From Eubacterium sp. (GTDB lineage Bacteria > Bacillota > Clostridia > Lachnospirales > Lachnospiraceae): DNA of 64,000 bases. Within the stretch, counting starts at the first letter, position 1, and each line of letters opens with the position of its first letter. Positions 26,306 to 35,230 of this stretch are shown piece after piece. A model generated the notes under the pieces. The model did not search any database, was not told where the DNA came from, and saw only the letters and a program-made list of their open reading frames with translations. A program made the position numbers and the translations under genes. The DNA lies in assembly GCA_017430325.1 (NCBI GenBank), contig JAFRNE010000032.1, forward strand, positions 124,001-188,000. Direction: 5' to 3'.

Positions 26306-26340
26306 AAAACAGCGGGAACGTGATGTTCCCGCTGTTTTTT
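26306..26340. terminator. Bidirectional terminator
   Basis: AAAACAGCGGGAAC / GTTCCCGCTGTTTT is a perfect 14-bp stem with a 5-base loop and T-rich flanks both ways. It separates the zinc-ribbon gene from the convergent aroA. Confidence 0.95.
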
Positions 26341-26346
26341 ATGTCT

Positions 26347-27753
26347 TTATTCGGATAATTTAGCCAGGTCTTCATAGAATCCTGGGTAGGATTTTCTGAC
26401 GGCCATCGGTGTTTCGATCTCCACAGTACCTTCGCTGCAGATGGCGGCTATTGCGGCTGTCATGGCGATACGGTGATCATTATAGGAATCAACGCTTCCG
26501 CCCTTGAGAGCGGCTTTGCCTGTTATCTTAAGGCAGCGGTCTTCTTCGCAGATGTTTGCACCAAGCCTGGTCAGAGTGTCGATAACCGTTGCAACTCTGT
26601 CGCTTTCTTTTATCCTGAGACGTTCTATATTTCTGATGATCGTCGTTCCCTCTGCAACTGAAGCAGTAAGAGAGAGGATCGGCACAAGATCAGGGATATT
26701 TTCTGCATCGATCTCAATTCCGTGAAGCGGGGCAGGAGTTACGGTTACATCCGAGAGAGCAGACTGGGAAATATCGATCTTTGCACCAAACTGTGACAAA
26801 AGCTCAAGGATCTTCATGTCGCCCTGCTTTGAATTCATATTTAACTGGCGTACTGTCACAGGATTTTGTCCGACTGCGCCTGCTGTAAGGAAGAATGCGG
26901 CATTTGACCAGTCGCCTTCAACAGTGCAGTGGCTCGGAAGCCTGTATTTCTGGGCACCCTTGATGCGGAAGATCACTGAGATATCTGAAGCGCCATCAAG
27001 GGACTGCGTATTAATATCGGTTGATGATGAAGATGCATCTGTCAAAGTAGGAACTGCATTATCAGGATAAACCTCTTCAATAACGATCCCTGCCTGACGA
27101 AGCACATTAAGCGTGATGTCGATATATGGTCTTGAAGCAAGTTCTCCGGTTACTCTTATCTCGCTGTCTTTTTCGGCAAGGGGAAGAGCGAAGAGAAGGC
27201 CTGTGATATACTGTGAGGAAATATTTCCAGCAATGGTAAATACACCGCCGTCCATTCTTCCGGAAAGTGTGAGAGGATTGCTTCCCTGAGGGGAAAGCGT
27301 TACTCCGCTGCGCTGCATCTCTTCATATAGAGGAGAAAGCGGACGCGCGCTCAGCCTTCCGTGAGTTGTTATCTCCGCAGATACACCAAGTACTCCGATT
27401 ATCGGAAGCAGGAATCTGAGGGTTGAACCGCTTTCGCCTGCATCCATACGGGAGATACTGTTCTTTGATACAGTATCAGCTTCGAGCGAATTACCCTGCG
27501 AGATCGGCTTAACCTTGTAGCCGTTTTCAACTCTTACTATCTCTGCACCAAGGGAATTTAGGCAGGACGCTGTTGCTTCTATATCCTGTGAGCTCTCGCT
27601 GCATTCTATAAACAGCTCCGGCTCATCTGAAAGAGCTGCAGCTATAAGAAGCCTGTGAGCGTGGGACTTTGAAGCAATCGCCTTGATGCTTCCGCCAAAC
27701 CTCGCGCGGTCTATATCTATTTGTATCTTATTATCTATTACTTCACTTATCAT
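26347..27753 (-). CDS. aroA: 3-phosphoshikimate 1-carboxyvinyltransferase (EPSP synthase)
   Basis: This is the sixth step of the shikimate pathway, joining PEP to shikimate-3-phosphate. It has 468 residues. The N-terminal substrate lysine lies in ASKSHAHRLLIAAAL. The Gly/Arg-containing loop is DAGESGSTLRFLLPI, SSQYITGLLFALPL follows, and near the end are RIKESDRV and DSYNDHRIAMTAAIAA. It is somewhat longer than the usual 425-430, partly because of a Ser/Thr-rich insertion near residue 230 (SSSSTDINTQSLDGASD). Only a weak AGAGAG ribosome site is seen. It lies 31 bp downstream of tyrA, so translational coupling within a tyrA-aroA operon is likely. Confidence 0.95.
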   Translation of the reverse strand: MISEVIDNKIQIDIDRARFGGSIKAIASKSHAHRLLIAAALSDEPELFIECSESSQDIEATASCLNSLGAEIVRVENGYKVKPISQGNSLEADTVSKNSISRMDAGESGSTLRFLLPIIGVLGVSAEITTHGRLSARPLSPLYEEMQRSGVTLSPQGSNPLTLSGRMDGGVFTIAGNISSQYITGLLFALPLAEKDSEIRVTGELASRPYIDITLNVLRQAGIVIEEVYPDNAVPTLTDASSSSTDINTQSLDGASDISVIFRIKGAQKYRLPSHCTVEGDWSNAAFFLTAGAVGQNPVTVRQLNMNSKQGDMKILELLSQFGAKIDISQSALSDVTVTPAPLHGIEIDAENIPDLVPILSLTASVAEGTTIIRNIERLRIKESDRVATVIDTLTRLGANICEEDRCLKITGKAALKGGSVDSYNDHRIAMTAAIAAICSEGTVEIETPMAVRKSYPGFYEDLAKLSE

Positions 27754-27784
27754 ATATAACTCTCTGATCTGTCACTCATGTTTA

Positions 27785-28729
27785 TTAGATTCCATCTACC
27801 TCTTCCTTGGCTATCTTACCCTCGTGGAGAAGGTTCCACAGCTCCTGAGCATCGCCCTTTTCAAGAGCAGCTTTGTAATCAGCCAGATGTTTCTGAATAT
27901 AATCTATTTCTTTAATGATATTGTCCCTGTTTTCAAGGAATATCTCTGTCCACATTGTCTCGTTCAGCCAGGCAACTCTTGTAAGATCCTTGTAGCTGCC
28001 GGCAGAGAAGCCGTCATGCTCTCTGGCTGTCGGGCTCTTGATAAATGCATTTGAGATGATGTGTGGCATCTCCGAAGTAAATGCGATCATGGCATCGTGC
28101 TTTTCAGCTGTTGTTACGGTGAGCATACCGATCCTGCATGGAAGGAAGGCCTTTGCAAGTCTTTCATTCATTGCTGAATCCGTAGTATCCTCAGGAACTA
28201 CTATCATAGAAGAATCTCTGTAAAGATCGCCGGTACTGTATTCATAGCCGGAAAATTTCTTTCCTGCCATCGGATGGCCGCCGACAAAGGTAAAGCCGTA
28301 TTTTTTTGCAATCGGATAAAGCTCCTGGCAGATCTTGCGCTTCAGACCGCCTGCATCCACAACGAGAGCGCCCTTTTTGATGTTTGGAGCCATCCTTTTG
28401 ATATTTTCGATAATAGCATCCGGATAGAGGGAAGGAATGATAAGATCGCATTCATGGATATTTGTCTCGTCCATAATACCATCGATAACACCGTCCTTCA
28501 GCGCCTTCTCAGCTGTCTCGCGGGTTCTGTTATAAGCAAGAACCTTGCATTTGGAACCGTTCTTGTAGGCCTTTGCAAAGGATGCGCCGATCAGTCCGAG
28601 ACCGATGATACCAACGGTCTTGATGCCGGTCTCGTTGAAGAGCTCCTCACGCGCCTCGTCATCCATATATCTGTCTATTGAAATATTGATTATATCCTTA
28701 CCTTCTCTGACAGAGAAAAAATCGTTCAT
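27785..28729 (-). CDS. tyrA: Prephenate dehydrogenase
   Basis: This NAD(P)-dependent enzyme converts prephenate to 4-hydroxyphenylpyruvate for tyrosine. The nucleotide-binding motif is VGIIGLGLIGASFAKAY (about residues 38-54), the catalytic His region is FVGGHPMAGKKFSG, and MIAFTSEMPHIISNAF is in the helical domain. The 314 residues end without an ACT domain, so allosteric Tyr control through ACT is absent. A GAGAGGAG ribosome site supports the start. The extra 35 N-terminal residues before the Rossmann motif are somewhat long. It forms an operon with aroA. Confidence 0.92.
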   Translation of the reverse strand: MNDFFSVREGKDIINISIDRYMDDEAREELFNETGIKTVGIIGLGLIGASFAKAYKNGSKCKVLAYNRTRETAEKALKDGVIDGIMDETNIHECDLIIPSLYPDAIIENIKRMAPNIKKGALVVDAGGLKRKICQELYPIAKKYGFTFVGGHPMAGKKFSGYEYSTGDLYRDSSMIVVPEDTTDSAMNERLAKAFLPCRIGMLTVTTAEKHDAMIAFTSEMPHIISNAFIKSPTAREHDGFSAGSYKDLTRVAWLNETMWTEIFLENRDNIIKEIDYIQKHLADYKAALEKGDAQELWNLLHEGKIAKEEVDGI

Positions 28730-28951
28730 ATATATACTACTCCTCTCGTTTTAGCTGTAACTCAAAATGTAGAAAATACCTACTCCAAATTATGCATTTT
28801 GCTGTATTTGTCAATAACTGGTCTGGCAAAACAGTAACACTTTACTGCGCTAAAGTCAACTGTCAAACAACTTGGTTCATGATTTTTATATTTTTAGTAT
28901 TCCACATTATATAAGTGTAACCTGTATTTTTATAAGATTTTATTATCATTT

Positions 28952-28984
28952 AAATGGTTTGCACGGAGAGCTTTGAAACCATTT
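28952..28984 (+). promoter_or_regulatory. Leader hairpin upstream of the GH16 gene
   Basis: AAATGGTTT and AAACCATTT form a perfect 9-bp stem with a 15-base loop, ending about 16 bases before the AGGAGGAAATT ribosome site. It may shield or stabilise the mRNA leader. No T-run follows. Confidence 0.4.
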
Positions 28985-29017
28985 TTACTAACCAAAAAAA
29001 GGAGGAAATTAGGTAGT

Positions 29018-32000
29018 ATGTTTAAGCAACACAAGGTCCTTAAGCTTGCTATCCTGACTGTTCTGTGTTTGATCATTATTGCGGTACCGGTTATTGCAGC
29101 GGTATCCAGACCGGAGATCACCATAACCACAGATAAGTCAGAATATACAGGCAAGGATACGATCACAGCCGTGATCGACATTAACAATGTTACCGGAAAT
29201 GATATGAACGGTATAGTTGTTTCCGGAGCAGTACCTGCAGGTTATGTAACAGACGATGGCGTTACAGCACCTGACAGCTGGACAGCAGAGCTTAATAAAG
29301 TAGCTGCGGGTTCAACAGAGAGTATCACTGTTCAGTTCATCAAGCAGACCAGCGATGATGACATTGCTTCAAATGATGAAACATCTTTGGATGATACTGA
29401 TGAACAGGAAAATGTAAATGATGAGCAGGCATCCGACGATAAGGACGGAGCAGCTGAACAGGAGGCATCCGGCGATAAGGATGCAGCAGCCGATCAGCAG
29501 GCATCTGACAGTAAGGATGCAGAGGTTACAACAGGCTCCTCTACTGATAACAATGTAAAAACAGGTGATGATTCAGAGCCTTTCGTATTTGCAGTACTTG
29601 CAGTACTCAGTCTGGCAGGAATGATCCTTCTTGTACGCAGCAAGAAGGGTAAGAGAATACTTTCTATCTGCCTTGCAGTAGCTGTGGCAGGTGGCACACT
29701 CATGGTCAGAGGCAGCGTAAATATATTTGCGGCAGCAACTGACATGAAGGTAGGCAGTCCTGAGTATGCAGAGGATGAAAGCGACCGTGCAATAGCCGGT
29801 AAGGATTCCAAGAACGGTGGTTCCGAAACCGTTTCAGAGGAGACTTCAGCAAGCCTTACAATCGATGGCAAAGAAACAAGTATCTCCGTAAGTATTGATT
29901 ATGAACTGGTAACAGGAAGTCAGGATCTTTCCTATGATGGTTATACACTTCAGTGGGAAGAGCAGTTTGAAGGCGATTCTCTCAGCAGAGATGACTGGAA
30001 CGTTGAGCTCCATAATCCGGGCTGGGTTAACGAAGAGCTTCAGGCTTATGTTGATTCTGATGAAAATATATATGTTGAAGATGGCAGCCTTGTATTGCAG
30101 GCGGTAAAGGATGGCGACAGCATAACCTCAGGCCGTGTAAATACAATGGGCAAGCATGATTTTAAATACGGTATTTTTGAGGCAAAGGTAAAGGTTCCTG
30201 CCGGTTCAGGTTATCTTCCTGCATTCTGGCTCATGCCGACAGATGAAAGTCTGTACGGACAGTGGCCACGCTGCGGTGAGATCGATATCATGGAGGTTCT
30301 TGGTAAGGAGACCAATAAGGTTTATGGAACTCTTCACTATGGTAATCCTCATACTGAAAGCCAGGGAAGCACAACTCTTACAGAGGGTGATTTCGCAGAA
30401 GAATATCATGTATATGCAGTTGAGTGGGAGCCGGGAAGCTTCAAGTGGTATGTTGACGGTATGCTTTATTATGAAGCACATGACTGGTTCTCAACAACAG
30501 AAGGTCTTGGAACAGTTACATACCCTGCACCATACGATCAGCAGTTCTATGTGATCCTCAACCTTGCGGTTGGTGGAAAATGGCCTGGAAGCCCGGATGA
30601 AAATACTGACTTCGATAATCAGGCATTCAAGATCGATTATGTTCGTGTATTCCAGAAGGATTCATACGATGAGAACGTTGAAAGACCTGAAAAGAAACCT
30701 GAAGTATTACGCGAAGCAGATGAAACAGGCAACTACATCATCAATGGTGATTTCTCAGAGAATGAGGCACTTGATGATACAGAAAACTGGATACTCCTTA
30801 ATGCTGACGGCGGTGAGGCAACAGCGGATATCAAGGACAGAGTCCTCAGAATATTAACAACAAAGGCAGGAAATGTTGACTACAGCGTACAGTTCGTACA
30901 GGGTGGTCTGCCTGCAGAAAAAGGCGCAACCTATAGACTTACATTTGACGCATGGGCTGATGCAGAGCGTACAGCCATCGTAAATGTGGACGCTGTTAAC
31001 AGAGGCTATAGTCGTTATCTTTCGGATACAAAGATTGATCTTACTCCAACGAAGCAGTCATTCTCATTCGAGTATACTATGACCGGCGAGAACGATGGCA
31101 ACAGCCGTCTTGAGTTCAACTTAGGAAATACAGATTCAACAGCTACCGTTTATATTGACAATGTTCGCCTCGAGAAGATAGCTCAGAGCGATATAGTTGA
31201 TCAGAAGACAGTTCTTTCAGACGGTAACTATGTATATAACGGAAAATTCCAGGAAGGCACCGGTCGTCTTGTATACTGGGATATCGACAATAAGGCCGGC
31301 GCAGAGATATCAGTAACAAATGATGAAGAGCACGACAGAAGACTTAAGATAGTTGCTCCTGAAGGCACTTCGGCAGATAAGCCGGTAGTTATCAGCCAGG
31401 GAGACCTCGCGCTCCTTGCAAATAAAGAATATGCTATCAGCTATGATGCAGATGGCGACACAGGAAAGACTATAAAGGCTACGCTTGCCGGAGAGTCTCT
31501 CGATGCAGAGCTTACAGGAAAGAGCCAGACCTTATCAAAGTCTGTTGCTGTAGGTGAAAAGGTTGACAACAGGGTTGTATTTACAATTACAGCTCCTGGT
31601 ACATACTACATAGACAACGTTTCGATCGTTGAAGACAAACTGATCAAGAATGGTAAGTTCGATGCAGGACTCTCATCCTTCGAAACTTATGTTGATGGTT
31701 CAGCTTCAGCAATAAGCATTGTTGATTCATTAAACGAAGATAATGCATATGATATCACTATTAATAAGACCGGTGATGCAGAATGGAAGGTTCAGCTTAA
31801 GCAGGGCGGCGTAAGACTTGAGGAAGGTCAGTGGTACAGACTCAGTCTTGATATGAAGTCAGAAATCGATCGTAAGGTTATTGTGGCGATCCAGAGAGAT
31901 GGAAGCGTTCATAAGAATGATCAGGGCGATGAGGATTGGACTCCATACGTTCAGAATACAGCAGAGCTTACAAAAGATTATCAGACCTATGTTTATGAGT

Positions 32001-33139
32001 TCCAGATGAACCCATCAACTGAGCCAAAGACTGATAATGGTGCGATATTTAACGTAGCTATGGGTGCAGTCAGTGGAGAACAGATCACAAAATCGCATCG
32101 TATCTGCATCGATAACATCCTGCTTGAGAAGATCGAAGCACCAGAAAACGTTATCGAGCCAAAGCCTTATGATACAGAGCTTATCACAAACGGTAATTTC
32201 GCAAACGGTACAGCTGATTGGTCAAAGCTTCAGTATCCGTTTAGCAATCCGGGCAGCGGAACTATAATAATCAACGAAGGTAAAGCGGTTATTAATATAA
32301 GTGATCCGGGATCGGAAGACTGGAATGTGCAGCTTATAACAGGCTTCAACATTCAGCTTGAGGAAAACGAAAAATATGTATTAACGTACAAAGGTAAAGC
32401 TGAATCAGCAGGACGCATTAAACTTGCATTTATGACAAGTGGATATACCTGGTATAAGGGAGTCGAGCAGGATCTTACTAATAAGGAACAGACATATACA
32501 TATATGTTTACTGTTGATGGCGATAATAAAACGACAAATTCCGAAATAGGATTATTTGTTTCCATGGGCAGTCCTGTTAATACAGCAGCAACAACTATCA
32601 CTCTCAGTGACTTCTCTCTCATGAAGGTTAAGGAATTCCCTAGTGCACCGGCTCAGGATGATCAGGAAGAGTCGGGAGAGGATGATTCTTCAGAGACAGA
32701 GGCTGGAGAGAATCTCATCAAGAATGGTGACTTCACAGATGATTCAGATTGGATAAAGGGTGAGTACGGCGGAAGTGCTACATTCACAGTATCTGATAAT
32801 AAGATGGAGATAAAAATAACCAATTCCGGAACCGATGATTTTATGGTACAGCTTGGCCAGGGAGGCGTAAAGCTGGAAGGCGGAAAGAAGTATAAAGTAT
32901 CCTTCAAGGCAAGCAGTACGATAGACAGGACAATAGTAGCCGGTGTACAGAATGCAAGTTATGCTCAGTATGGACAGGAAATATTAAGCCTGACAGAAGA
33001 TACAAATACATTTGAGTACTATGTAGATATGAGTGGTAAAGACAGCGACGATAATGCAACACTGTATTTCTCACTCGGAAAGCAGGCAGAAGCTACTATC
33101 ACTCTCAGCAGCGTCAAGCTTGAGCTTGTCGAAGATTAA
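29018..33139 (+). CDS. Membrane-tethered GH16 endo-beta-glucanase with five CBM4/9-like modules
   Basis: ATG 29018 follows AAAGGAGGAAATTAGGTAGT; the protein is 1373 residues. The GH16 domain (about 315-555) has the catalytic signature GEIDIMEVLG with nucleophile Glu421 and acid/base Glu426, typical of laminarinases/lichenases acting on beta-1,3(1,4)-glucans. Five repeated beta-sandwich modules of CBM_4_9 type follow to the end, most opening with an N-G-x-F motif as in IINGDFSE, LIKNGKFD, LITNGNFA and LIKNGDFT. Before the GH16 domain there is a signal/TM segment (8-30), a Thr/Asp-rich outer region, then two closely spaced membrane segments (about 190-207 and 215-235) with a basic RSKKGKR turn. 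The N-terminal 210 residues look like a sortase-type anchor tail (VKTGDDSEP...KKGKR) fused upstream. This predicts three membrane passes with the enzyme outside the cell. Confidence 0.88.
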   Translation: MFKQHKVLKLAILTVLCLIIIAVPVIAAVSRPEITITTDKSEYTGKDTITAVIDINNVTGNDMNGIVVSGAVPAGYVTDDGVTAPDSWTAELNKVAAGSTESITVQFIKQTSDDDIASNDETSLDDTDEQENVNDEQASDDKDGAAEQEASGDKDAAADQQASDSKDAEVTTGSSTDNNVKTGDDSEPFVFAVLAVLSLAGMILLVRSKKGKRILSICLAVAVAGGTLMVRGSVNIFAAATDMKVGSPEYAEDESDRAIAGKDSKNGGSETVSEETSASLTIDGKETSISVSIDYELVTGSQDLSYDGYTLQWEEQFEGDSLSRDDWNVELHNPGWVNEELQAYVDSDENIYVEDGSLVLQAVKDGDSITSGRVNTMGKHDFKYGIFEAKVKVPAGSGYLPAFWLMPTDESLYGQWPRCGEIDIMEVLGKETNKVYGTLHYGNPHTESQGSTTLTEGDFAEEYHVYAVEWEPGSFKWYVDGMLYYEAHDWFSTTEGLGTVTYPAPYDQQFYVILNLAVGGKWPGSPDENTDFDNQAFKIDYVRVFQKDSYDENVERPEKKPEVLREADETGNYIINGDFSENEALDDTENWILLNADGGEATADIKDRVLRILTTKAGNVDYSVQFVQGGLPAEKGATYRLTFDAWADAERTAIVNVDAVNRGYSRYLSDTKIDLTPTKQSFSFEYTMTGENDGNSRLEFNLGNTDSTATVYIDNVRLEKIAQSDIVDQKTVLSDGNYVYNGKFQEGTGRLVYWDIDNKAGAEISVTNDEEHDRRLKIVAPEGTSADKPVVISQGDLALLANKEYAISYDADGDTGKTIKATLAGESLDAELTGKSQTLSKSVAVGEKVDNRVVFTITAPGTYYIDNVSIVEDKLIKNGKFDAGLSSFETYVDGSASAISIVDSLNEDNAYDITINKTGDAEWKVQLKQGGVRLEEGQWYRLSLDMKSEIDRKVIVAIQRDGSVHKNDQGDEDWTPYVQNTAELTKDYQTYVYEFQMNPSTEPKTDNGAIFNVAMGAVSGEQITKSHRICIDNILLEKIEAPENVIEPKPYDTELITNGNFANGTADWSKLQYPFSNPGSGTIIINEGKAVINISDPGSEDWNVQLITGFNIQLEENEKYVLTYKGKAESAGRIKLAFMTSGYTWYKGVEQDLTNKEQTYTYMFTVDGDNKTTNSEIGLFVSMGSPVNTAATTITLSDFSLMKVKEFPSAPAQDDQEESGEDDSSETEAGENLIKNGDFTDDSDWIKGEYGGSATFTVSDNKMEIKITNSGTDDFMVQLGQGGVKLEGGKKYKVSFKASSTIDRTIVAGVQNASYAQYGQEILSLTEDTNTFEYYVDMSGKDSDDNATLYFSLGKQAEATITLSSVKLELVED

Positions 33140-33169
33140 TATGCCCCTCTAAGTAACACAATATAAATA

Positions 33170-33262
33170 ACCCAATCATCCTGGATGATCGGGTGAACCC
33201 CCCTTCAAGATACCGACCCTCGAGAAGCCGGACCGATACTCCGGCCATCGGGTGGTCGGTAT
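33170..33262. other. GC-rich structured intergenic element
   Basis: Between the GH16 gene and the exchanger promoter lie two adjacent foldable elements. Hairpin A is ACCCAATCATC/GATGATCGGGT at 33170-33180 and 33184-33194 (one mismatch). Element B has an outer stem ATACCGACC/GGTCGGTAT (33210-33218, 33254-33262) enclosing a hairpin GCCGGA/TCCGGC (33227-33232, 33240-33245). CCGAT/ATCGG (33233-33237, 33247-33251) could pair instead of the inner hairpin. It matches no riboswitch family I know by sequence. Hairpin A may be the GH16 terminator, although no T-run follows. Confidence 0.5.
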
Positions 33263-33354
33263 TGTCATTTGGTGATTAAAAACCGGGCTGTCGGGCGAAG
33301 GGCGCGTCGAAGATGGGAGCCGTGTGGGATTATCATGCAGTTTAGTGTTTTTTG

Positions 33355-33383
33355 TTGAAAAAATCACGTAAAAGTGTTAATGT
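33355..33383 (+). promoter_or_regulatory. Promoter of the Na+/Ca2+ exchanger gene
   Basis: TTGAAA (33355-33360), 17-base spacer, TAATGT (33378-33383). It lies about 50 bases upstream of the exchanger start. Confidence 0.6.
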
Positions 33384-33432
33384 AACTGTGTATGTTTGTA
33401 CGTATTTATATTTAGGAGGAAATACATTTACA

Positions 33433-34380
33433 ATGGACGTTTTAGAAGTACTGAAGAATGTTGGCTTTATCATCGCGGGCTTTATACTGCTTATCAAGGG
33501 TGCGGACTTCTTCGTAGATGGTGCATCTTCGGTTGCAGGAAAGATGGGTATCCCGCAGATTGTTATAGGACTTACGATCGTGGCATTTGGTACGAGTGCA
33601 CCTGAGGCGGCGATAAGTATCAGCTCGGCTGTTAAGGGAAGTAACGGTATTTCCATCGGAAATGTTATCGGTAGTAATATCATAAACGTGCTTCTGATCC
33701 TCGGTCTCACAGCTGTGATCAGAAAGCTGAACATCAAGAAGAGTACGGCATTTATCGATATGCCTTTTATGATAATGATCTCTGTTCTCCTGCTTGTGTG
33801 GGGACTTGCATTTGGCAAGCTTAACCTTCTGTCAGGTATCATCTTCTGGGCGCTGCTCATAGCATTCATCGTATACCTGATCATTTATTCGAAGAAGCAG
33901 GGCTCTGATGAAGAGGTTGAGATCAAGGATCTCAAAGCATGGCAGATCATAGTTTTCATAGTTGGCGGAATCGCTGCGATCATCCTCGGCAGTAACCTTA
34001 CTGTTGATGGTGCAAGCTACGTTGCTGCAAATGTATTTCATGTTTCAGACAGAATTATCGGACTTACGGTTGTTGCCTTCGGAACAAGCCTTCCGGAGCT
34101 TATGACTTCAGTAACTGCAGCGAGGAAGGGTAATGCGGATATCGCAGTCGGAAATATAGTAGGAAGCAACATATTCAATATACTTTTCGTTCTCGGAACC
34201 TCATGTCTTATCATCAACCTTCCATACAAGGGATTCATGATAGACAACCTGGTTGCGATCGGAGCGGCAGTGCTTCTCTGGATACCTGCTGTATGCACAA
34301 AGAAACTCAGCAAGGGTGCAGGTGCACTTATGCTTATTTCCTATGCGGTATATTTCGTTTATCTGCTGTTCAGCGTATAA
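33433..34380 (+). CDS. Calcium/sodium antiporter, CaCA family (YrbG type)
   Basis: The start is taken at ATG 33433 (MDVLEVLKNVG), since the frame upstream is not family-like and includes the promoter. This gives 315 residues. About ten membrane segments are visible, in two homologous halves. Each half contains the alpha-repeat motif: GLTIVAFGTSAPEAAIS with GNVIGSNIINVLLILG in the first, and GLTVVAFGTSLPELMTS with GNIVGSNIFNILFVLG in the second. The acidic residues of these repeats coordinate the ions. The protein probably exports Ca2+ in exchange for Na+ or H+. The ribosome site AGGAGGA is 12-13 bases from the ATG, longer than usual. Confidence 0.93.
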   Translation: MDVLEVLKNVGFIIAGFILLIKGADFFVDGASSVAGKMGIPQIVIGLTIVAFGTSAPEAAISISSAVKGSNGISIGNVIGSNIINVLLILGLTAVIRKLNIKKSTAFIDMPFMIMISVLLLVWGLAFGKLNLLSGIIFWALLIAFIVYLIIYSKKQGSDEEVEIKDLKAWQIIVFIVGGIAAIILGSNLTVDGASYVAANVFHVSDRIIGLTVVAFGTSLPELMTSVTAARKGNADIAVGNIVGSNIFNILFVLGTSCLIINLPYKGFMIDNLVAIGAAVLLWIPAVCTKKLSKGAGALMLISYAVYFVYLLFSV

Positions 34381-34414
34381 GCGTATTTCCGTGATAAAAC
34401 AGAAGGAATAGACA

Positions 34415-34819
34415 ATGGTTAAAAATCTTGCGCTGCTGGTCATCATACTGGTATTTGGTATTGAACTGTATTTTTCGACCAAGGGGAGCCAGCATAGAAA
34501 GAAAAAGCATTTAAAGAACTGGAATCTCGTGAAAGGCGTTATCAGCGCCATAGAGAAAAAACAGGACGAGAGGACCGGTAAGACATATTACGAGCTTACG
34601 ATAGAGACCGAGACGGAGAGGACTGTTACTGTGAAGGAAGGCATATTCTCCATATACGAGGTTGGTGAGGAGGTTACTCTTCAGGAGCTGAAGGGTTATC
34701 ACAAATTCATCGGAAACGACAGAGTGGATAAGCAGGGAAAGAAGGAGCTTTTATTGGGGACAGTTCCGATGCTGCTTGTGATCGCAGCCTGTGCAGTGCT
34801 TACCTTTGTGGTAAGCTGA
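34415..34819 (+). CDS. Small membrane protein of unknown function
   Basis: This 134-residue protein has one hydrophobic segment at each end (about residues 3-20 and 112-132). Between them is a basic then beta-rich hydrophilic part (LVKGVISAIEKKQDERTGKTYYELTIETETE). The middle resembles the DUF3592-type exterior domain found between two membrane helices, but I would not assign it firmly. The ribosome site is AGAAGGA. It follows the exchanger by 34 bp and is followed at once by the next small gene, so the three are likely one transcript. Confidence 0.6.
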   Translation: MVKNLALLVIILVFGIELYFSTKGSQHRKKKHLKNWNLVKGVISAIEKKQDERTGKTYYELTIETETERTVTVKEGIFSIYEVGEEVTLQELKGYHKFIGNDRVDKQGKKELLLGTVPMLLVIAACAVLTFVVS

Positions 34820-34865
34820 TGTGAGCACGAAAATATCGATGAAGAAAACAGAGGAGGTAAAGGTT

Positions 34866-35159
34866 ATGGCCAAGGGAATAAAGAAACCAAAGGAAGTTAA
34901 GAAAACTGAGAAGGCTATAAGAGCTCTTAAAGTTAAAGAGATGAAAAAGGAACTGAAGAGAGCGAGAAAGAAGGCCAAGAAGGAAGAGAAACGTATGGTT
35001 AAGGTTGAGAAGAAGGCTTATGCCAAGGCACTTAAGAAAGCAAATTCCGACAAATTCCTTGCAATAACAGCAATACTCCTGACAGCAGCGTCAACGGCAC
35101 TTACGATAGCCCTTGACAAGAGGGAGAAAAGCCTCGAAGAGGAAGAAACAAACAAGTAA
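34866..35159 (+). CDS. Lysine-rich tail-anchored small protein
   Basis: The start at ATG 34866 is supported by GAGGAGG 10 bases upstream; a GTG at 34821 could add 15 residues but has no ribosome site. The 97-residue protein is extremely basic (long runs of Lys/Glu/Ala) and predicted as one long helix or coiled coil. A single hydrophobic segment lies near the end (about residues 60-80, LAITAILLTAASTALTIAL), with a charged tail. This looks like a tail-anchored cytoplasmic coil. Function unknown. Confidence 0.55.
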   Translation: MAKGIKKPKEVKKTEKAIRALKVKEMKKELKRARKKAKKEEKRMVKVEKKAYAKALKKANSDKFLAITAILLTAASTALTIALDKREKSLEEEETNK

Positions 35160-35230
35160 GAAATATGGCTGATGGTATATTAATATCAGGGTCATTTGAA
35201 AATAATAAAACATGAAAGGTGCTTTAAAAA

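Noticed and set aside
33170..33262. Known riboswitch (Na+, c-di-GMP or Mn2+ type) for the exchanger
   Set aside because: None of the conserved core sequences I know is present, and the element lies upstream of the promoter at 33355, so it is not in that mRNA.
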